DNA of 64,000 nt from Glebionis coronaria (taxonomy: Eukaryota; Streptophyta; Magnoliopsida; Asterales; Asteraceae): assembly GCA_025667525.1 (NCBI GenBank), contig CM046875.1:288442140-288506139 (forward strand), in the 5' to 3' direction. The position numbers and the translations under genes were made by a program. This document shows, one piece after another, positions 45,535 through 56,695 of this stretch (positions are counted from its first letter, which is position 1; every line of letters begins with the position of its first letter). Under the pieces are notes generated by a model, which searched no databases, had not been told where the DNA came from, and saw only the letters and a list, made by a program, of their open reading frames with translations.

Positions 45535-46075
45535 GAAGGTATGTGAAATACCTAGAATGGAACATAAGTTCTCAATAATGGAAAGTACAAATAAGCTGTA
45601 TTTTTTCAGGATACAGCAAATACAATCTTATGTGTATGAAAAAAACTAAGGAAATGATAAAAGGCATATGGTAAGTGAAAAACGACAGTCAATATGGTTT
45701 CACTTTTACACAATATTTCAAAAAGTATACCACATTTTCATCATTAAGTGAAAAATGGACGTCAATATGGTTGCACTTATACATAATACACAACCAATGA
45801 ATGCAATGTTTTTTTTTGTTTTTATAGGAACCTGAAATCATAGTCAATATTTGAAATTACAACTATTCTATATAGGATTGTTGCAAAGAAAATAGATAAT
45901 GTATTTAAATTAAGCAACTCCTGAAGGTATGTGAAATACCTAGAATAGAACATAAATTCTCAATATTAAAAAGTACAAATAAGCTAAAGTTTCACAGGAT
46001 ACAACAAATACAAACTTATGTGTATGAAAAAAACAAAGAAAATGATAAAAGGCATATGGTAAGTGAAAAACGAAT
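45535..46075. repeat. Duplication, two units about 380 bp apart
   Basis: About 45530-45700 and 45915-46075 share CTCCTGAAGGTATGTGAAAT, AAGTACAAATAAGCT and GATAAAAGGCATATGGTAAG. The right unit carries a further short repeat of GTGAAAAACGAATGCACATT. Confidence 0.85.
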
Positions 46076-46165
46076 GCACATTCATGGTAAGTGAAAAACG
46101 AATGCACATTAAGGAAATTATAAAAGGCGGAAGAACAGCACATTCAAGGTATATTCCTTTTTAAG

Positions 46166-46184
46166 GCCCGTCCGATGGACGGGC
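46166..46184 (-). other. Second Helitron-type hairpin without a CTRR end
   Basis: GCCCGTCC-GAT-GGACGGGC is the same palindrome as the true terminus at 39254, with one extra G-C pair. The following minus-strand text CTTAAAAAGGAATATACC has no CTRR-T end, so it should not work as a terminator. Confidence 0.75.
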
Positions 46185-46317
46185 TAGCTTTAAGTAACTG
46201 GTTTTAATAACAAATGGAGTTAAAAGGTAGATAAAATAATTCTATAAAATTGTTAACATAAGTTATTAAAAAATGATGCCATAAATTAGCATAAATCATA
46301 ACATGGCACCTTATAAA

Positions 46318-46415
46318 CATGGTCATTTCTTACACTCGATAGAAACACTTGATGCTCATTCTCAATAAGATCAAAATCAAATTGAAATGCCATCATCACC
46401 CTTGTTTTCAGATGG
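46318..46415 (-). pseudogene. RPN2: RPN2 (26S proteasome subunit) exon fragment, frame-shifted
   Basis: The minus strand reads SENKGDD and, after a one-base frame change, AFQFDFDLIENEHQVFLSSV and RNDH. This fits the RPN2 segment SENKDDALLAFQIAFDLVEN as remembered. The frame change marks it as non-functional. It lies in the same Helitron and orientation as the better-preserved exon at 46683-46788. Confidence 0.75.
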
Positions 46416-46682
46416 TTTTTAGTGACCTCGCTTTCTAAATTCTCGTATTAATTTTAAATCTTTACATGGGTGCATCGCAAAATGGAAGTGAATCATCAGC
46501 GTGGAGCTGAGAACGAAAATATTTACCTTCCGCAAGACAACCAAATTACCAACCTGAAATCTTCGCCAACGGTTGATGCTTCCAATCGGTAATACACCTG
46601 AAATATTTAACAAAAAGAGAAAAAGATATCTAAGACTCGAACTTGTGAAATTAAAAAGCTTAAGAAAGTAAAGCATACATAC

Positions 46683-46788
46683 TTATCAAGCATTATCTCA
46701 ACGATTGCTTCCAGCCTGGGGTCCACATCGACATATTCTTCCTTTGATTCAGCTGCCTTTTCTCTCACATATGCATACTCGTCAATTG
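46683..46788 (-). pseudogene. RPN2: RPN2 exon fragment with intact splice borders
   Basis: 106 nt between a minus-strand AG acceptor (46790-46789) and a GTATGT donor. It encodes AIDEYAYVREKAAESKEEYV and DVDPRLEAIVEIMLDK, matching the RPN2/PSMD1 segment around AIDEY...DPRLEAIVERMLDK as remembered. In the host gene this is in the N-terminal solenoid of a 19S base subunit. Isolated from the rest of the gene, it is a captured fragment. Confidence 0.85.
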
Positions 46789-46889
46789 CTATGGATGAAA
46801 AAAAGCACACATTATGAGTACACTCACCAAGTTCTATGGTAGGTAGTATTTGGTAACCAACACTAATATCAAAGGCTTATCAAGAAGGG

Positions 46890-48223
46890 TATGTAATCTG
46901 AATCCTGTCTGATGGTTGAGCCTTTTCTATGAGGTTTCAACCCCATCTGTTTTGAGCGATAAAGAATTGTCTTTACGACCAGCCATCCTCCAATTTTCTT
47001 CACATTATCCTCACTATTTTAACACACTATCTAATGAATGGGGAGTCTGCTTTAAAATTGAAAATCGTCCGCCCTGCACGCACCCCCCGAGCATATGAAA
47101 TAATCTGTGCGTAGAATGAATCAATATTATTCTGTTATGTGTAGATTATTGGTTAAAAATAGATGTGTGGTTTGATTTATTAGATGGTTTGATATGAGTC
47201 TGATCAGATTAAGATATCTCAGGTTGAGAGCTTAAATTAAACACAAAAACCAAACTCCTAGACATGATACTTAGGTCGAGTCACTTTTCCTTTTAAACAC
47301 AGTTGGTGATCAATATCTATAGGAATGCCATTAATAATCAAGATCGTTTGTCTAAGATGAAAAATCTCATTACCAATAAGACAAATACTACGAAATAATT
47401 AACTTATGTAAAGAGGGTACTACGAAATTGGACAAAAAATTCTGTTACTCTCTGATCTGATAAGTAGCTGCATTATGGACATGGTATAGAAAGATAATAC
47501 AATCAGTAATCAATACAATAAGTTCCACTATATCTGAAATATATTCTATTTAGCAAACAATAAGAGCACAAAAAGGAGATAATTATACCGCTGGACTTGC
47601 ACAGAATCTGATCAAGGATCTCCCATACTCGATTGATGGAATCTGCGCTGCAAGAATTCACCGCCAAAGTCTAGGGTTAGAAAAAACTGTAGAAAAACGA
47701 ACACGTGACTGCCATAAGTGAAATCATCTAAATAACCCAATGATTAAGAAAAGTGAACAGACCTATATTAAAAAAGACGAACGATAACCCAATTTTTTAG
47801 AAGAATAGACGAATGAATAACAAATTTGGTGCAATATAAACCTGAATAACAAATTTTCAGCTTATGTTCTATCAAAACTAAAATATTAAGCAATTGCTAA
47901 GTACCTCAAATTGAATCACTACTCTAATACGTTTTGAGCTGGAGTTGACAATGCGACTTAAAAAGATACTACATTGATATTTTATTGTCACCAAAGTAGA
48001 ACAGCCAACAAATGTCTCATTCGTAGGTGATTTGGGTGCATGACGTTATTCACACCTTCGCCTTAGACGGCATATATTGCCAGGTTACATTCTGTATATG
48101 TAAAACAATCAACTACAATCACACAATTCTAAAACTTAAGTTACATCTCACAGATCTTGTTCACACGTTGCTTACAAACTGTTATTCATATAAGTACCAT
48201 TTATAGTAATTATGGTTGTGCAG
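46890..48223. other. Helitron interior, no gene recognised
   Basis: One minus-strand piece near 47595-47665 reads DSINRVWEILDQILCKSS in an open frame but cannot be assigned. The rest is AT-rich. Confidence 0.4.
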
Positions 48224-48396
48224 GTTTATACACGTGACCAGTTGCTGAACGCATTTTGCACCAGCGGAAAGCTTGAGTTCCAAAGTCCGGTTTCTGAGCT
48301 ATGGAGACACCAAGCTAATGAAGTTGTTTCAAATCATGTTCTTGCTGGAGACACTATACTTCACTCGTCCCGTAAAGGATCTAACCTAAAAGTAAG
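48224..48396 (+). other. Exon-like fragment, unknown
   Basis: It follows TTGTGCAG and ends before GTATGT. It encodes VYTRDQLLNAFCTSGKLEFQ and a polar remainder (VSELWRHQANEVVSN). The YTRDQLL start recurs in several translation-related plant proteins, but that is too short to name a source. It is on the opposite strand from the RPN2 pieces. Confidence 0.4.
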
Positions 48397-50449
48397 GTAT
48401 GTACGTCTTTTTTCTTCTAATTTACTCATATTTTTCTTCTTGCAATTTTCATTATTATGAGACATTTTTTATGATTAATGATAATGATAATGGCTACTAC
48501 CTACGGTTTTGAGATCAAAGTAATATATCCTTTTCATTTGAAACTATGGCATGGATATAAGCTACGACTCAATACTTTTTTAGAAAAAAAAAACTATTAA
48601 AATCATGTAATACTAATGATTATTAAAAAAACTCTATATAAGTCATTCAAAATACGAACATATTTGGCTTAAACCAAATTTATTAAACAAAACAAAAAAC
48701 ATGAAATAAGTTGAAAATCATAATCCTAAAACACAAACCACTTGAAATAGTTTAGAACTTTAGATCAATATGAAAGAAAGAAATTCTTGTGCACATTCAA
48801 GGGTCTTTTTCCATCTTCACCGTCACAATTTTATTGGCGGTATTTGAATCTTCACGTTCATCTTCCGTTTCATAGTCTGATAAGTCGATAAAAACATACT
48901 CTCGTTGCTTTTCACTTTCGGATGCTTCATCATTGGTGGGTAATATGTCATTACACAATTAATCAATTAATAAAAAAGCCTATCCTATCCTATGTATGAA
49001 TTTGACAATGATAATGATGTATACACAATTAATCAAGATCCTATCCTATGCATCTCATCTTAAAAGCCTAAAGAATCATAACTAATAAGAAACTCCATTA
49101 ATTGGTTTCTAGGTTATGTTGTTTCTTTCTGATGCGGTTCCTTTTTGTTTTGTTTTGATATCCACAGGTAGCGGTTATGAACGGCAAATAAGAGCTTTAC
49201 GTGTTCTTTACAGTTGGAAAAGTTTTCAGATGGAATTGTCAGGTAACCAATTATGTGATTCAAGTCTGCCTCTTTTTTTAAATTATGTTAACCCGTTGTG
49301 GAAAACGCGATTGTGCAGTTTTTGGCTGGCCAAGAATGAATAAAATGGCCGAACCTTTAACTAATACTCTATTAGTATTAGTTATGTACCGAAGTCAGAA
49401 TCTGTTAGCTTCACTGAAAGCTCAGATGTAGGTATAGCCGAATATAAATTATGTTTCAGTGTGTTACTATGCTTACGCATTTATAATGTCATGATTACGG
49501 GTTCAAATTTAACATGAATTAGGAGACCATGCTGGCGCCTCAATAGTTGGAGTTAAATTCTTATTGCCATGGTTAGTTTCTACCTTGCCAACCCATACCA
49601 TGAAGTTTAACCCATTATGGTTAGTTTGACTTTTAATATACTGATTAGTGTAGTACTAATAGCTTGTATATGTTCCATTCATTAGAATAGTATTAATCAT
49701 TAGAAACTTATTAATGATAACAAATTTGAGATTTAAGTATCTTTATTAGTGTTAGCCATTGTAGGCATCTTTGCTGAACATATGTTGTACAATGACATCT
49801 ACTTAATTTTCATTATAAGTTTTTAACACAATATGCTAAATTGTTGGCAGGTAAAGAGGTAAAGAACGATGTTGAATGCAGTTACCTGATGATGAAGAAG
49901 CGTGAGTAATGCAGTTACCTGATGAGGGATCTCCAATGCTTGATGGTGGAATTCCCATGTCTGATGTGTGGTTTTCAGAGGTTTGATTTGAGTTCAACTT
50001 TGAAATCCTTTGTGATAACCTGTGTGGTTGCATCTTGTGTAGGGATTTTCTTGTGTTTTTTTGAATCGATGATTTAGGTTTTTTGGTTTCTTTGAATCGG
50101 TGTTTTTGGTTTCTTCGAATTGATGGGATACATTATCAGAATATGGGGTATATATAGTGCTATTTTGCAAACCCTAGTCTAATTAGATTAACTACATATT
50201 TACCAAATATATCTTATTAGTTTATAGTTATCTATATAAATTTAGATAATGATATTTTTTAGAAACTTATTAGTTTATAGTAATTATCTTGATAAACAGC
50301 ATCCTGGTTTATACTAACATTACGAATGGCATAGATATACATAAATTACGAATGGCACATATCTATGGTTTTTTTTTAAAAAAGAAAAGCTTTATTTAGA
50401 ATTTATATATTTTGTTTTGTAACTTCAAAACAAAGAGACTCAAAGGGTC
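48397..50449. other. Helitron interior, no gene recognised
   Basis: Mostly AT-rich. A possible exon begins near 49168 (SGYERQIRALRVLYSWKSF) but has no known family. Confidence 0.4.
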
Positions 50450-50520
50450 TACTGGTTGTGTAGAATACATAAAGTCCTCATCCAATCTTGGGACCCATGT
50501 TCGAATCTTGCTAATAGCTT
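50450..50520 (+). other. tRNA-like sequence near the Helitron 5' end
   Basis: CTACTGGTTGTGTAGAAT then, after about 30 nt, CCATGTTCGAATCTTGC, which contains a B-box-like GTTCGAATC. Pairing is too poor for a working tRNA. Confidence 0.35.
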
Positions 50521-50740
50521 TTTAAAAACAAATTTAAAAAAATTACACCACAGTTTTAACAACAGAATTAATAGCGGAAATTTTAGGAAAAAATAATAAT
50601 GGAATATTTAGGAATAAAATAAAAACGAAATATTCAGAAAAAAATGAATAAAAAAATAAAAAAAATTAAAATTAAACATGCTGACTGGGATTAGTGCCTT
50701 ATTAGATGACGTGGCAAATCCCTCCTCTTATATATAATGT

Positions 50741-50745
<5 letters not shown>

Positions 50746-50789
<44 letters not shown>

Positions 50790-50828
50790 GATATATGTAT
50801 ATATATATAGATATATGTATATATATGT
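50746..50828. repeat. (TA)n with GATATATG interruptions
   Basis: TA-rich flank on the Helitron 5' side, presumably the other half of the tract at 39039-39242. Confidence 0.9.
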
Positions 50829-50872
50829 CGCATATTATAATCGACTTAGCACTTATTTAACGTTTACTGCAG

Positions 50873-51258
50873 GAAAGATTGGAATATATTGATATGGACC
50901 AGCACGAATACACATTAGATGATGAAGACAGAAAAGTGCAACATGCTCTAATGAACCCTGATCCATCCAATGCCAATGCTACTGCTTTGAGAGAATCACT
51001 TTCTTATAGCTACCCAAACTTACCTTTCAATGAGGTTATCAAGAAAGAAAATGAGAAGCTTCACGTGGAATTACAGTATTCACAGTCGTATCTAGATGTT
51101 GGCGAATGTGAGTTAATTCAACATCTGATGGAAATCGCGGAAATTTTTTAATCAAATTATCAATATGAGACCTATGTGCCACACTACAAATATGTCGGCT
51201 GCAATAAGGAACATGAAGATAATAAGGACCTGCATAAGAATCCCTGTTCAACTTCAAG
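50873..51258 (+). CDS. MCA: MCA-like exon 2, with in-frame TAA
   Basis: It follows TTTACTGCAG. It encodes ERLEYIDMDQHEYTLDDEDR and, further on, SYSYPNLPFNEVIKKENEKL with a coiled coil, then CELIQHLMEIAEIF and TAA (51149-51151). After the stop the same frame stays open to a GTTGAT donor at 51259 and joins exon 3 in the expected phase (SR-STLISSRQDLLS), so the stop lies inside a once-coding exon. Confidence 0.88.
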
Positions 51259-51369
51259 GTTGATGACTTATGCATAAAATTATCTAAACTTTGCATTTCT
51301 TGTAAAACGTTGAGATCTTGGTGACATGAATTGTCGAGATTATAATGAGAAAATTATACTTTGTTGCAG

Positions 51370-51476
51370 AAGTACTTTAATTTCATCAAGACAAGATTTG
51401 CTTTCTTCTAGAAGATCCCATCAACCTGAAGAATGGCACTCGGGTCTACTTGGCTGCTGTTCTGAGCCTATGATGT
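51370..51476 (+). CDS. MCA: MCA-like exon 3
   Basis: It follows TTGTTGCAG. It encodes STLISSRQDLLSSRRSHQPE then EWHSGLLGCCSEPMM, the start of the PLAC8 Cys-rich region, and ends before GTATGT. Confidence 0.85.
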
Positions 51477-51547
51477 GTATGTATTGCAGCGTAACCTTTT
51501 TCGTTTGCTCTAGTTATGAACTAAGCAGGTGGCATGTATTTGTGCAG

Positions 51548-51619
51548 GCTTGAAAACCGTCTTCTTTCCTTGTGGAACGCTCTCGAAAATTGCTACTGTG
51601 GCGACAAATACGCAGATGA
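51548..51619 (+). CDS. MCA: MCA-like exon 4
   Basis: It encodes LKTVFFPCGTLSKIATVATN and TQM between TTGTGCAG and GTATGA, with the conserved PCGT of the PLAC8 domain. Confidence 0.85.
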
Positions 51620-52367
51620 GTATGATTCTATAATAATCAACTCAAATTGGCACCTTAGTTCATCCTTTTTATTCCTTCGAATGTGATCTTGGGTATGGTG
51701 TTCTTCAGTTCTACTCATTTTCACCATGTGAGCTATTAAATATTTAGGGCCATCGACTCCTGAAACAGGTTTTCCATATGAAATAGTAGTAATATGAATG
51801 GCAATTAGATTGTGAAGGTAAGTTGTCAACGCTAATGAAAACTGGGATTTAAATTTTTTAAGAATAGAGGGTGGCACAATGGGTGGGTTAGGTAACACAT
51901 CAAAATGCATTTGGGTCAATATGGATGATTTTCCACTAAGGGCTAAGATCCAGGTCAGGCCGACCTAATATTTTCTTTTCTTGAGTTCTAAATATATAGT
52001 TTATGTGTAAGATTACATAAAACTAGGTTAATAATGTAATAAGTAAATTGTAAGGTGTTATGCAGTAGAATACGCTTTAGGTGACTTTTCCAACCCGTCT
52101 CCATTTTAGCTCATTTCTAAGTTCCACCTCCTGTAGCCTGATTGAACATGTTGCCAGCTCAGCCGGAAAATGGGAACTCATAAAGCATATCAAGATATAC
52201 ATCGTCGAAGTAGAGTTTATAACCTAAACCAGTTCTAAACTTCCCAAAATTTCAGTGTCAATGAGGGGTGTTAAAAAATTGAAAGTAATCAGCTAATGAA
52301 GGGCTTTTCACTGTCCTATGTTATACAATGCATTATAAGCTTACAGCAAAATTGTTGTTTATATCAG
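51620..52367 (+). other. MCA-like intron 4
   Basis: About 750 bp with no recognised element. Confidence 0.6.
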
Positions 52368-52474
52368 CTACTGCAGATGTCTGCAACGAGCTAATGGCAT
52401 ACTCGCTAGTCGCATCATGCTGTTGTTACACTTGTTGCATTAGGAGGAAGCTTCGGAATACCTTAAACATCAGG
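52368..52474 (+). CDS. MCA: MCA-like exon 5
   Basis: It follows TATATCAG. It encodes ADVCNELMAYSLVASCCCYT and CCIRRKLRNTLNIR, a very Cys-rich part of the PLAC8 region. Confidence 0.88.
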
Positions 52475-52631
52475 GTAATAACATTTAGAATAACAACTCA
52501 ACAACCAAAGATTTTGCTTTCTACTTCTCTTGCCTTACATCAATATGCATATTAAATTTCTGTACACCGTTTAGTTGCATCTAAAGCTTGGATTTTAAAA
52601 AGAATAAGCTGCACTTTGTTATGTTCCACAG

Positions 52632-52725
52632 GGAGGGTGGTGTAATGATTTCCTGTTCCATTTTTGCTGTTGTTGTTGTGCCCTTGTTCAAGAGTTGCGG
52701 CAAATTGAGAGGCGAGGAAATTATG
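52632..52725 (+). CDS. MCA: MCA-like exon 6
   Basis: It follows GTTCCACAG. It encodes GGWCNDFLFHFCCCCCALVQ and ELRQIERRGNYG, the end of the PLAC8 region. Confidence 0.88.
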
Positions 52726-52905
52726 GTACGTATCATCAACCATTCAAATATTGTTAGAGACAATTAGACCAAATGTTACACAGAATTTTTCAGCCTTCCT
52801 AGGCTTTTGTGATCTGATCTACTTGTTTACTTTGTCCAGTAATACAAATTATTATCTATTTGATTATTATGTAATCAACATAAGTTGTATATCAAACACC
52901 TTCAG

Positions 52906-52958
52906 GTCCACAGAAGACGAAAACGAACCCTCCTCCCTGTCAGTTCATGGAATCCTAA
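52906..52958 (+). CDS. MCA: MCA-like exon 7 (last exon)
   Basis: It follows CACCTTCAG. It encodes GPQKTKTNPPPCQFMES and a TAA, as in the family (GPEKTKTSPPPSQYMES as remembered). A diverged copy of the same 53 nt is at 55854-55906. Confidence 0.88.
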
Positions 52959-53285
52959 CTGATCATAGAGCATATCAATTCATGGTAAAAAAAAGATATT
53001 TCTTTACAGCAAAGCTGTCTCTTGATTCTTTCTTCCACTATGGTGTTTATCGAATTATAGATATGCCTTTGATATTTGTTCTACAGATTCGAACCTTGAT
53101 CATGTCAGTTACTACCTGTTTTTTGTTTTATTATTATCTTGGCAGTTGGCACTCTTTAAACATTTGAAGACAAAAAAAGAAAAATAATAATAATAATACT
53201 TACCCTGCAAAAAGGTGCAAGCCTGCACAATTTAAAACTGTGTACACAGTTACACTATCTATAAAACATTTACACAGTTACACTA

Positions 53286-53917
53286 TTTATACTACTTTAT
53301 AAAACATTTACAACCTTTCTAAATAAGGAAGTCTTAAAATATTAAGCCTTAAACATTTCTTTATTAAGAAAGTGAAAGCAAATAATCAATTAAATAAAAA
53401 TGTTAATAAGAAATGTATATAAGTTATTATCTTTTAAATCTAAAATGTAACATCTTGAAAAATAAATATCTTTCAATTCAAAAATTTAACACCCCATCAA
53501 ATTTGTAACAGCCATTTTAAATGATATTTAACAAATTTAAAACGTAACGTCTTAAGACTTTGTAACGTCTCTGGCCTATCTCAAACAAAGCCTTAAACAC
53601 TATATAAACTGTTTTGGCTACACTCTAAAACTCACTTTTTTCCTTACACAATTTCCTTTAAAACATCATCACTGTGTCATCTTCACAGATCACAGAAACA
53701 ACTCTCACTGACCACTCATTAGATTAAAGTGTCCCAACCCTAACCCGATTAAAAATCCGATTATCGGGTTCGAGTGATTCGGGCTATGTTATGTCGGGTG
53801 ATTCGTGTTATCGAGTTTAAGCCTCAACATAAGAAAAACTTAAAATGAAATACATTTGTTCCTAAAAAAAAATAATCATCGGATACCCGCCGCCGTATTA
53901 CGCGGGTACCCGACTAG
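53286..53917 (+). mobile_element. Small Helitron-like element
   Basis: The right end has a CCCG/CGGG hairpin with TACCCG...CGGGTA arms, then ACCCGA and CTAG followed by T. The left end is a TATACTAC-TTTATAAAAC start of the type seen in many small Helitrons; its first base does not fit TC exactly. It is absent from the duplicate region at 55854 onward, so it arrived after the duplication. Confidence 0.5.
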
Positions 53918-55110
53918 TACCCACTTACAGAAGAATTCCATAAAGAAACCAAATTTATCATACTGCTAACACAGATAAAAGTATAATGACCTAACCACTA
54001 TGTTGTACAATCCTGGTTGCACTTCTGTAAAAAGTAAAACCTCATTTAATACTAGTATGATCAAATGCACTTTCAAGGTGCCAACTATACAGGACTTCAT
54101 GAATATTCATATTATGCAGTACAAATCTATAAAGTAGCTACAGCTTCCCCACATAATACACAGCCAAAAGAGATTCATATCAATTACTACATATCTGAAA
54201 AACAATACTGTACTATTTGTTTCTTTAAAGTAAAGTTTAGAAGAAACTGCAAAAACATGCATGTGGTCTTTGTCATGTTCTCCTTGATGCATAACATAAG
54301 TTAGTAGTTAGAGTTGGTCCAAAGCTAGCATGATTTAACAATAGCTCACACCTTTTTCCATCAACTGGTACATGCATCTGTGGCTCAATAAGTGTACAGT
54401 AAGCCTTTAACAATTCGTGCTCACATAGCATAGATATGCCAATTTCTCACTTATTTTGACAGGATTCTAATAAAACCATCCATGTCTACTAAAATATAGT
54501 AATAAAAAGTCCCTACCTTAAGAATGCTAAGTACATCTGTCAACTCTAAAATACAGTAAGCCAGTCCCAGAGAGGATTGAGGTGAGATGTCAATGTTGAC
54601 TCGTAAATTGTAAATCTTTTAGTATTTGCAATACCAATTGATTAAAATGTTGACTTGTAGATTGTAAATTTTTTAATACCAATTGATTAAAATGACATTT
54701 TCCGAAAAGCATGTGTGAGGAGAAAAATCTTTTAGTATTTGCAATACCAATTGATTAAAACCATTCATTTGTGTGACCATTAAAAAGTAACATGATCCTA
54801 GTAAGCCAGTCCCCAGAGAGGATTGAGGTGAGATATCAATGTTGACGGTAAATTGTTCAAGAAATCAGGGAATTACACTGCATCTTGGGCTATATCATGG
54901 TTTGCATAGAGATTGGCCATACACGATAAAGTTGACACTAGTTTTTACATTAAAAATCTTGGTCACCTTAGTTTTTACCTTCTGGTACATGTGCATATAA
55001 AACCTAAGCAAGTGGCTTCATTGGAATTACTTCACCTAGCTTTTACATGTTATCAAACATGAAAAACAGCCTGGGTTTTGGGTTTCCATGAACAGTTTGC
55101 ACCGAAAGGC
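53918..55110. repeat. Diverged duplicate of the MCA-PPR intergenic and PPR 3' region
   Basis: 53925-54440 resembles 56250-56690 (CATAAAGAAxCCAA, ATTCATATT-TGCAGTACAA, AGCTACAG). 54790-55110 resembles 57020-57365 inside the PPR gene. Order and orientation match, so one tandem duplication explains both. Confidence 0.75.
54790..55110 (-). pseudogene. Ruined copy of the PPR gene 3' part
   Basis: The minus strand resembles the E-motif region and preceding repeats of the intact PPR gene. Shared stretches include GGTTTCCATGAA / GGTCTCCATGAA and TAGAGATTGGCCAT / TAGAGGTTAGCCAT. Stops and indels abound. A part of it (about 54550-54620 and 54805-54870) is itself duplicated. Confidence 0.7.
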
Positions 55111-55853
55111 ATTCAGACACACTCTTTATCAAGTATGCAAGTATCAACATTCTATTGTACTCCCAAGGACATGATACTAGAGATCCTATACCCGATATAA
55201 TCATATATGATTAGTAAACAGCCACTCTGTGCCTCTGTGGGTTATGAGAGTGCATTAACTACATTATGATTGTGGCTGTCACGTACACACGCTTGTTAAA
55301 ACAAAACAACCATGCGCCGAGATGAACGCAGAAACCTAACTCAAAAGAAAAATAATATAAAATTGTATTATGAAAAGGATCTAAGTTTCGGACAAAAAGA
55401 GATACATTAGTAATGATCACTTCAGGAATAAAAAAAGTAATATATGAAACAATCAAGGTAGTGTGACTCGCCTGCAAGCTATAGTCCACAACATTAACAC
55501 CGGAAAATTTGGAAGGCCTCTCAGTGTGCAAAGAGGCATCAATGATTTACTGAAGTGACTACAGAGACCAAGTATGCAAAGATTTTGCCTTTGTGGCTAA
55601 ATGAGTCACATGGCTGAATGAGTTAACATTTCTGGAGTGCTTAGGAATCTATGCGATCTTCTGTGTACTACACTGAGAAGCTATTCTGGCAGCACATAGT
55701 TGGCCACTGTTAACCTGTGGATGCTATTATTATTCTTTTTGAACTCAGGGATGCTATTATTATTTGATTTCCATCTTTCTGCATCAATACAACTTGATCA
55801 GGTCAAAATTGATCACTATGTGAATAATGAAGGTTGCATATCAACACTTGCAG
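55111..55853. other. Intergenic between the two duplicate blocks
   Basis: No gene recognised. The last 30 bp before 55854 match the end of MCA intron 6 (TTGCATATCAACACTTGCAG). Confidence 0.5.
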
Positions 55854-55906
55854 GTCCTCAGAAGCCACGCACAAGGCCTCCATCCTTCAAGTACATCGAA
55901 ACTTAG
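55854..55906 (+). pseudogene. MCA: Duplicate MCA last exon, or an alternative last exon
   Basis: It follows CACTTGCAG. It encodes GPQKPRTRPPSFKYIET and TAG, exactly 53 nt like exon 7. The acceptor, length and stop position are all kept, although about a third of the residues differ. It could be spliced from exon 6 in place of exon 7, but no such transcript can be seen here. Confidence 0.8.
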
Positions 55907-56695
55907 AGTGATCTTAGAACAAATAAAAATCATGGTATATTAACCCATTTGTGGTTTACTCTATTTGAATTCTTGTATTCTTGATTAATTAGATCTATTA
56001 TGGTGGTTTGATGACGCTTAGTTTGACTTAAATCTGCAGAATATGGTTAGGCGTAGCCATTTGAATCTTTCGATCTATTACTTTATCATATTTGCTTTAA
56101 AAGTGAACTTCTGTCTTATACGGATTTAACCTTTGCACCAGTAACTCATATTATACATGTGATGTTTGTGTAAAACTCACTTTCAGTCATTAGATTAAAT
56201 GCATATATGAAACTACTAAGGGATGTGCAATTTACCACTATAGCACACTCAACCTCAAAGGCTGCAAAACAATATTTCATAAAGAATCCAACTTTACCAC
56301 ACTTCCTTATCAGATAAAAGAATAAAGATCTAACGTATCTATTGTACAATAATGCCTACGATTAATGTAGTTGTAAAACCTTAACAAATACGACAAAAAA
56401 GCATCGTCACAGTATCAACAATGAGCTTTCATTGTTATTCATATTGTGCAGTACAATTATCAGCTACAGTTTCTCTGCATAACACAGTTCAAACTCATTT
56501 CATAGGGCCTTCAGGATATCAACTTTGTATTTGAAATTTTTTATTTGTACTTGAAATGTATGTATGAAGTAATACCTAAAAGATGCTACAAAAACGCCAA
56601 TCAGCTTCATTCGGCACACCCCTCTAGATGCATACACTAGTTAGTAGCTCTAACTTGACCAAAACTTGCATGATTTGTATAGCTCACGCCATTCT
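55907..56695. other. Intergenic between the spare MCA exon and the PPR gene end
   Basis: Convergent 3' ends share this stretch. It corresponds in part to 53925-54440. Confidence 0.5.
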
